Of a stretch of 64,000 bases of DNA, positions 57,301 to 64,000 are shown piece by piece. The DNA is from Turbatrix aceti. Its lineage: Eukaryota; Nematoda; Chromadorea; Rhabditida; Panagrolaimidae. The DNA is taken from NCBI GenBank assembly GCA_963969345.1, contig OZ017766.1, positions 2,294,001-2,358,000 of the forward strand. The letters run 5' to 3'. Positions within the stretch are counted from its first letter, which is position 1. Every line of letters starts with the position of its first letter. The position numbers and the translations under genes are program-made. The notes beneath the pieces are model-generated. The model saw only the letters and a list, made by a program, of their open reading frames with translations. It made no database searches and had not been told where the DNA came from.

Positions 57301-60300
57301 CCTGGCGGGGACTCGATGCGGATAAGCAACATTGACAAGTTTGAGAAACACTTTTATGATGGTCATTAAGGGCGGGAGCGTAGCATGTGGTCTATCTCGG
57401 CGACTGATTGTGATCGTAAACCGTCAGCCGCGCGTACTGTCACTCGTCGACGGCAACAAGCGGCCACGGGGCTCAAAAAGTGCTAGGTACAACAGATGCG
57501 CGGCACAGTAATAACAGGCTGGCAGTTGAGTGGCCGGCAGAAGGACAGACGCGGAGGGGACCTCGAAAAAAACAGGCAAATTGAATTATTCAGGCTGTGT
57601 TTGTATACAAAGAGCCGGCCTATTTTGGGATTTCGAAGGAATGACATGCTGTTTGCCTGGATGATCCTATTTCCGGCAGCGCGGCGCATTCACAAGTGGA
57701 CCTTAGTTTATGCGGCTCTGGCGGTGACCAACTTTCCAAGACTGGGATTTGCATAAACACTGCCTAGACGCCAGCCAGTGCTTGGACAGGACCGCCGCGG
57801 CAGCGACGAACCCGCGAGGAAACAGGCATTGTCTTTGTTCACGCGCAGTTAGCACAGAATCACCTATTAGAGACGACGCGCGACTGGTAATTACTGAATT
57901 AGTTAAAATGGAACACACGACCAACAAAGCAATTTTCAATGTGGATTTTGCAAAGTTAATTGGGACTGACTTATGGCAGAGTTATGAAAAATGAGTGCAC
58001 ACTGACAGGGGTGTTTAAAAAACAATTGCAGCTTGCTGAACAACGCGCAGGAAGTCCTCAAGAGGCTGAATTCGGTGCTGAGCCGCGACCAGGCGGCCTT
58101 TTTGATGCGGCTCGTCTTCGTTGCTGGCACGCAGGTCCAACTCGTCCTGAGCAGCAGCGACCAGGTCAAGCCCTTTGTCGTTGGCCAGTTCAGAGCCCTC
58201 AGAACGCAGCTTTTTGACTCCTTCGGAACGGTGAGTGCCGTTGATTGGACGTCATCCGCAACGATGACATGTTTTAGCTCTTCGAGTGCCTGAAAGCAGT
58301 GAAATTCAACGATGTAGAGGTCCATGTTTTCTTTGACGACGTTTTGGAGCCCCTGCTTGTCCAGTTCAACGAGTCAACGGCTCCGACGACGACTGAGGGT
58401 GATCAGGCGCCGCCGCTGACCCTTCCGGGCGCCGGTTGTCACTTTGTCGTTGCTGTGGCGCGACTGCCGATGTTCTGGTCGGTGCTGGCCCGTCCTTTTG
58501 CCAGGCTGAATGGCGAGTCGCTGATCTCCATGCTCTTCTCTTCGCTGCAGTCTCCGATGATCGGTCCCCAGGTCGTGGATGACATCCTGGGAGGACTCAT
58601 GTCGCTTCTCACCCTGCAAGATGAACCGTCGATGGTGGAATACGTCTGTCCGGAAGTCGGACGACGTCTTGGGCCTCAAAACGAAGTCAATTTCGGCACG
58701 CACCTTGTCGTTGGCCAGCTTGACAAGATTCTCGCGTTTTTGACATCCAAGATCACCGGCGATGTCGGTGCGGCCAGATCTCTACCTGTGCTCTACCTCA
58801 ACGTTCTCAACAAGTGAGTTTGCGAGGTTATTTCATTGTCTTATGCGTTTGTTGTAGACTCAGCGATTTTGTCAACGATGCCGAAATCGGGCGGCACTTT
58901 GCGAACGTGCTTCTGACGTTCTTGGAGCGAGGAAAGCTGAAATCCGAAGAGAAAGTGACGGCGATGCTGCAGTCCATCGGGCGACTTACGCACTTCATCG
59001 ACGCTTACTTGGAATACCTCGCTCGACTCACCCGGATGCTGACCACGGTGACAAAGCGATCGTGCAGGGACGCCCTGGTCGATGTCGTTGTCTCTTTTGT
59101 GAAGCACCCCGCTCTCGCCAACGATTCGGAGAACATCGCCGAGTATCTCCCGGTCCTGGGTGACCTGGAGGCATGGGACTCCAGACGACTAAACGAACTA
59201 GACTTTGAACGACGGCACACCGCGCTCGCTCGACTGGACGCGCTCTATCGAAAGGGCGAGGTTAAACTGCACCCGCTCGTCGCCGGCATGCTTATGCGCT
59301 CCCACGTCCACTCTCTGATGACTACCACTGACATCGCCTTCAGGTGCGTTTTTGACCCAGGTGATCTTGTTGATCCTCTGATTCTTGCAGATCGTCGTCT
59401 GCTTCTACGTTTCACGAGCTTATTGCGTACTGCGCGGCGGTGTACTCCGGCGAAGAGCAGCTCCCGCTCGTCAGACAGCACCTCACCCCACTCATTGTCT
59501 CCTGTCTTCGGGCAAACGGGGAAAGTGTCTGCCACGAAGCGATCAAGTCGCTCGACATACTCGTTCGGCTCTTTGGAAGCTCCGTGCCGGCACTGCAGCC
59601 ACTTCGGCAGCTGCAAAACGAAGACCGGGAGATTGACTTCTTCGAAAACATCGCTCACATCCAAATCCACCGCCGGCAACGGGCGTGCAAGCGACTCGCG
59701 CTCCAGCTCACGGAAGGCCAGGTGAAGATCTCCTTCGACTGCCTCATGCGGTTCATCTACCCCATGATTCGGCGGTACTTTCTCGTCACGGACTCCAACT
59801 TTGCCACACTCTCCGACGAGGCGCTGAATCTCTTCAAGGAGACGCTGCGTCGCTCGCCGTGGTCCAAGTACTACCGTCTGCTGAGCACGTACATCGAAAA
59901 ACTCGCCCACGCAGAGAACTCGAAGCCTGTCACCCGCGTCATCGTGGCCATCATCGAAGCCTTCCACTACGACCTCTCTAACTGCGAGCTGGATCACACC
60001 GAGTTCACGGCAGCCCGTAACCCGCGCAAGTTCAAGCGCCAGCTGGGGTCGAAGTTGAGGAATTTCGGTCGGAATTTGGACGACGAAAAGGAGACAGCCA
60101 AAAAGGCCGCTGAGTCAACGGCGGCCCCTGCTCCTCCAACCGATGAGAAGGCCGACGAGGCTGAAGAAAAGGCCACCGAAGAAGCTGAAGATGACGACCT
60201 GCAGGTCGTCGGCGATGAAGCAGTCCTCGACGAACCGGCTGAGACGACCGATGCCAAGGAAATTCTCAGAACCGTGATTGCAGTCGTGCTGCCGAAGTTG

Positions 60301-63300
60301 CAGGAGTGCATCAAGCCCAACGTAGATTTATTTTTGAGTCATTGTGCATTAATTATTTAATTTGTTCCTGATTTCAGCAAAAAGGCCTTGGTCACAAAAA
60401 GTCGCAAACTGGCAAGTTCTACACCGAGGACGAAGAGCTCAAGCGTTGTCCGATCGTTCTGGCGACGGTTAAGCTTCTCCAGAAGACGCCCCGGATCGTG
60501 CTGGACCAGCATCTGCACGGCGTGGTGCTGACGCTGGTCTCGATGCTGCTGTCTCGCTCCCTCTCGGTCCGCAAGATGGCTCGTCAGACGATGGAACGCG
60601 TCATTCAGGCACTGGGTCCGTCCTACCTGAATTTCTTTCTGCGCGAGCTCAAACAGCTCATGACCAAGGGATACCAGGTGCACGTCATGATTTACACCGT
60701 CCATATGCTTATTCAATGCCTCGAATCGCAGCTGAAGACGGGCGACTTGGATGCTTCGCTCAGCACCATCGTCGAAATCTGTCTGAAGGAGCAGTTCAGC
60801 GATGTCACCGACGAAAAAGAGCTTTCTACCGTCGTGCCGGAAGCAAAGGCGAAAAAAACAGGTTTTTATGAGTCAGCGTAGACAAAATTTAGAGTTTCGG
60901 TGATTTCAGGAGAAACGATGCAATTCCTGGGCCGATTTGTGACCTGCGGAGTTGTGCAATCGGTCATCGACTCCATGAAGAAAACGTTCGCGGCCCGTCC
61001 GTCGTCGACTACCATGAGGAAGCTCTCCTCTCTGCTGCTGTCCTTTTCTAACGGCCTTCGGGCGAATCAGGGCGTCGCGGCTCCTGATTTGTTGAATTTC
61101 ACATTCGGGCTTCTGGAAACGCACGTTGCGGACATGACCCAACAGATCGCCGCATCCCAGCCGGCCCGGGCGCAGAAAGAGAAAGAACAGGCGAATGGAT
61201 ACCGACCCGAGAGCTGCTACCTCCTGCCTGCTGCTCCAAAGCGGCAAGGCGTCATTGTCAAGTCTTCGATCAAGGCACAGTCGTCCATTTTCGTTGACTT
61301 TGGCTTGGGGCTGCTGCACAACCTGCTCAAGGTCAAGGCGTTCAGCACGACGGTCCCCGAAGACGCAGCGCGACTCGACCCGTTTTTGTCTATCGTGCTC
61401 AGCGGCTTGAAGCTCAAATACGAAAAGGTGGGTGTCTTTGGGAGCAACGCTGAGCAAACGGCCTGTTTTTCAGATCACGGGCGCCGCGTTGAGGTGCCTC
61501 AACCTTCTGCTGAAGTTTGACCTGCCCCATCTGGAAGTCCTGAAGAAGGATCTCATCGACCGGCTCTTTGTCATCCTCCTCGACTACTCCGCGCAGCCGA
61601 ATGCCACGGCACTGAACCAGGCGCTGTTCCAGTGCATCATTCACATGGTCCGAAAGGCCGAATCCGACGTCCTGACCTCGAAGCGGACCAGAATCCTGCT
61701 CAACTACGTGGAAGCCGACGTTCTGGACGCGCAACGCCAAGTCACGGCCTTTGCCCTGGCGAAGACGATCATTTCGAAGAAGATCGACGACGAGAAGGTC
61801 ACCGAGGTCATGCGCCACTTTTCGAAGCTCGCGGTCACGTCGACGGTCGGATACATTCGCAACAACTGCCGCGACGTCCTCATCCACTACTTCACGCTGT
61901 ACAGCCTCACGCTGGACGACGCCGAGCGCTGGCTGACGTTCTTCCTCGACCAGCTCGAATACCACCACGAAGATGGCCGCCTGAGTGCCCTCGAGATGGT
62001 CAGCGCGATGCTGAACGCCTTCACGTCTGACGTCAACAATCGTTTCGCGATGGTCGTCTTTCTGAAGTTCGCGGCAAGACTTGTCAACGACGAATCCGAC
62101 AAGTGCAAGAAGTTCATCGCTGCAGCTGTTCACCGTCTAGTGCAGGTGACGTCCGACAAGGCACACGCCGAAATGGCGTCTGCGGCTGCCGACTGGGTGT
62201 CGTCTGACAAACCCGGCACACAGCTTGTCGGGCTGCGGGCCCTGAAAGAGCTGATCAGGGGCATGAAGGGGCACTACGTCGGCACGATGACGGAAACAGT
62301 GACCTCGATTACCGAAGTTCTTTGCCTGCAGGTCGGAGAAAACGACGACAAAGCTGCTTGCTGCGAGGAAATTGTCACTGCCGCTCTGGCAGTTTGCAGG
62401 ACGCTGTGCGAAGTTGCTCCCAGGCACTTTCTGACTGCTTTTGTCGTCGTCACCGAAAATAAGCAGTTTTTGAGTGAGTTTTTTTGCAGCACCCGGCTTT
62501 TTGGTTAACTCGGTCCGTTTCAGCGCTGCTGAAGACACTCATTCGCTGGAACTCGTCCCGTGCCATCCAGGAAGCCGCTGCTGACTTTGTGGGTCAGCTA
62601 TTTGGGGCCTTGAAAGCGGAGGGGGCGGCGAAGGAGCAGAAACAGGCGACGAAGGCGATAGAAAGCCACTTGTCTTGGATCGAGCTGACTCTGGCCCTGT
62701 GCTACCAGCTGAGGAGCTCCACGTTCGCAGAGAGCGGCGTGGATCAGGTTATCAAGAATCTCGCTTTCATTTTTACCCAGCTGGACGAAGCGGAAGAGGT
62801 CTCCAAGTTCATAGACACCGCCGTCGCAGTTTGCAGCGTCGAGATAAACAAATTCCCGAAGGAATCCTTCAGGGTGAGTGTTCAATCGAGATAATCCATG
62901 CAGTCAGGCTTTTTCAGAGAGCGGGTATATTCAAGCTGGCAGCCGCGTGCGTGATGCAGGCGTCCTCCGCCGTAAAAGCATTCACCTGGACGCAGCGCGT
63001 CATGCCGTTCCTCTACCGCGAGATGTCGGGCAGATCGGGCCCGGAGTGTCCTTCGGTGCAATCTCTGGCCAACGAGGTCGGCGAACTTCTCAAAGAGAAG
63101 GTCGGCATGCAGGAGTACACGCAGCTGCTCATCGACTGCACTCAGAAGGCCAGCGAGAAGGCCATCAAGCGCAAGGTCGAGAAGAAGCAGCTCGTCGTCA
63201 AGGATCCCGCCGCGGCCGCGGCTGTGAAGCGGCGCAAGCACCTCAAGAACGCGCAACTCCGCAAACGCAAACTGGACGTCCTCAAGCCGTACCGGGTGGC

Positions 63301-63391
63301 GAAACGACGCCACCAGGAGCAACACATCAAAGACCTCGAAGCAGCCGATGCGGAGCTCTTTTCAGGCGACGATGCCGACGGCGACGAGTAA
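48393..63391 (+). CDS. UTP20: U3 snoRNA-associated protein UTP20 (DRIM-like)
   Basis: Giant HEAT-repeat component of the SSU processome needed for 18S rRNA maturation in the nucleolus. Exon 1 is MGKKRTVVTAPQKHVFK at 48393. Family blocks follow in order: YIRRFAAESFSFLLRKSPSV (49140), DFFENIAHIQIHRRQRACKR (59635), LAHAENSKPVTRVIVAIIEA (59900), YQVHVMIYTVHMLIQCLESQ (60670), RPESCYLLPAAPKRQG (61205), DAQRQVTAFALAKTIISKKI (61725). The basic tail has KHLKNAQLRKRKLDVLKPYR (63240) and ends at 63391. Many introns are tiny, but one, 52108-58031 (donor AAAAG/GTTGGT, acceptor TTGCAG), is 5.9 kb, keeps phase 2, and contains the whole LRR gene antisense. Acidic Glu/Asp/Ala linkers lie near 51240-51390 and 60100-60240. 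A cryptic acceptor at 52162 would give a truncated product. Confidence 0.93.
52185..56273 (-). CDS. Chaoptin-like extracellular leucine-rich-repeat protein, nested in UTP20 intron
   Basis: Cell-surface adhesion-type LRR protein. ATG 56273 opens a signal peptide (LLLVLCCLLIKAPYFSSSSQ) and a short Cys-containing cap (CSCLKLSL, INCDSQRW). Then come several dozen LRRs of the LxxLxLxxNxIxxIxxxxF type through about 52500, interrupted by a few introns (near 55960-56045, 55275-55320, 54990-55045, 54605-54650, 54245-54285, 52950-52985, 52720-52770). A C-terminal LRR cap (NPIFCDCRLHWLSAWI) precedes AATRTPPTAL and the hydrophobic end FTAAILWLVH, resembling a GPI-attachment signal. Architecture and length (about 1,250 residues) resemble chaoptin and related nematode eLRR-only proteins. 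It lies entirely inside a UTP20 intron on the opposite strand. Confidence 0.88.
56274..58031. other. LRR-gene upstream DNA within the UTP20 intron
   Basis: 1.76 kb between the LRR start and the UTP20 acceptor at 58031. No coding frame of note. It probably contains the LRR promoter and the 3' part of the UTP20 intron, whose acceptor is AAAACAATTGCAG. Confidence 0.5.
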
Positions 63392-63530
63392 GCTTGTATT
63401 TTTTTGTTGATTTTGGGCAGATTAAAGAATTCACATAGCCTTTGCGCCGAAAAGAATTTATTTTACAATCGGGTTCACTGAAGCTATCAAAAATGCGTGT
63501 AATCTGGGGAAATGGGGGGTCCGCGCTCAC
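63392..63530. other. Convergent spacer
   Basis: 139 bp between the UTP20 stop and the stop of the gene at the right edge. No gene. Confidence 0.4.
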
Positions 63531-64000
63531 TCAGAGACCCTGCACGATCCTATGGGCCATGCGCTCGACGTCGATGTTGGCGTACAGCTCGTTCTGCTGG
63601 CGCCAGGCGGAGACGTAGTGCTCGTCGATGTGGAAGGCGAGGCCGAAGCGGTAGTCGATGGTCTTGTTGGGCGCCACCCTGCGACTGCCTGTGTTGCGGT
63701 AGTGCAGCTCGTGGGGCGTTGCGAGGACGCACTCGAAGACGGCCGGGTCCATGGCGGCCTCAAACGCGTGCCGCCGGTCGGAGAGCTCAATGAGGCCGTA
63801 GTGGGTGTTGGCCATGATGTCGCAGTGCTCCTGGATGTACACGCTCGCCGCCAGACCAGCTGGCAGCTCGTGCGCGAGGCAGTGCGCGATGTCGTCGAGC
63901 CGCTTCGTCAGCAGCCCCACCACCGGGCAGTACATGTAGGTGGTCGACTGCAAGAAGACCCGCAGCCGCTCTAAGCCGGGGAACAGCCGCGGCACGTGCT
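63531..64000 (-). CDS. 3' part of an unrecognised gene, runs off the window
   Basis: An open frame enters from the right edge and ends at 63531 (...MAHRIVQGL). About 155 residues are visible. It has many His, Cys and aromatic residues: YMYCPVVGLL, CLAHELPAGLAA, EHCDIMANTHYGLIELSD, ECVLATPHELHYRNTG, IDYRFGLAFHIDEHYVSAW. No membrane helix is seen in this part. The pattern of conserved-looking His, Asp and Tyr suggests a globular, perhaps enzymatic, extracellular or luminal domain, but I cannot assign a family. Confidence 0.6.
   Translation of the reverse strand, partial: HVPRLFPGLERLRVFLQSTTYMYCPVVGLLTKRLDDIAHCLAHELPAGLAASVYIQEHCDIMANTHYGLIELSDRRHAFEAAMDPAVFECVLATPHELHYRNTGSRRVAPNKTIDYRFGLAFHIDEHYVSAWRQQNELYANIDVERMAHRIVQGL

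Noticed and set aside
1..64000. tRNA, rRNA, microRNA, CRISPR and viral genes
   Set aside because: I looked for tRNA box motifs, familiar nematode microRNA seeds and regular direct-repeat arrays and saw none convincing; a tRNAscan or Rfam search would settle this.

Overview
The window reads as nematode genomic DNA of roughly balanced GC. Most introns are tiny (about 43-60 bp), with GTGAGT-like donors and a TTTTCAG-type acceptor. Same-strand genes lie about 140-230 bp apart with an acceptor-like AG just before the next ATG, as in nematode trans-spliced operons. Chemoreceptor-like and FMRFamide-receptor-like 7TM proteins sit beside conserved housekeeping genes. The species cannot be named from the sequence.

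Layout. 0.3-7.3 kb (minus): a probable four-gene operon, transcribed in the order C1orf50/DUF2452-like, an unknown small nuclear-looking protein, actin-related protein 6 fused to a long extension, and splicing factor SF3B4. It is divergent from EMC1 (7.6-10.9 kb, plus). 11-17.2 kb: a peptide-receptor-like GPCR (minus), a small two-TM protein, and a chemoreceptor-like GPCR (plus). 17.5-21.6 kb: a GCK-III (MST3/STK24/25-type) kinase with a distant first exon. 22-23.9 kb: an unknown conserved-looking protein and ribosomal protein S25. 24-32 kb: gene-poor DNA around a FoxD (UNC-130-like) forkhead gene, with one small hAT-type MITE. 32-37.1 kb: a PDZ protein and two convergent 7TM receptors, the first interrupted by two adjacent DNA transposons. 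38.7-40 kb: Rab3. 40.4-46.8 kb (minus): an SLC17-like transporter, an SLC25A21-like mitochondrial carrier and an unknown membrane protein, possibly co-transcribed. 48.4-63.4 kb (plus): UTP20, a giant pre-rRNA processing factor, with a complete chaoptin-like leucine-rich-repeat gene nested antisense in a 5.9-kb intron. The right edge holds the 3' end of an unrecognised gene.

The most interesting items are the Arp6 fusion protein and the receptor ORF broken by a foldback element plus a hAT-like element. Removing both elements with one copy of each target duplication restores one open frame, and the hAT-like element carries GT and AG at its ends in positions that would let it behave as an intron. 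The nested UTP20/LRR arrangement also deserves a second look. Exon joins were made by eye from splice consensus and frame, so outer coordinates of multi-exon genes span introns.
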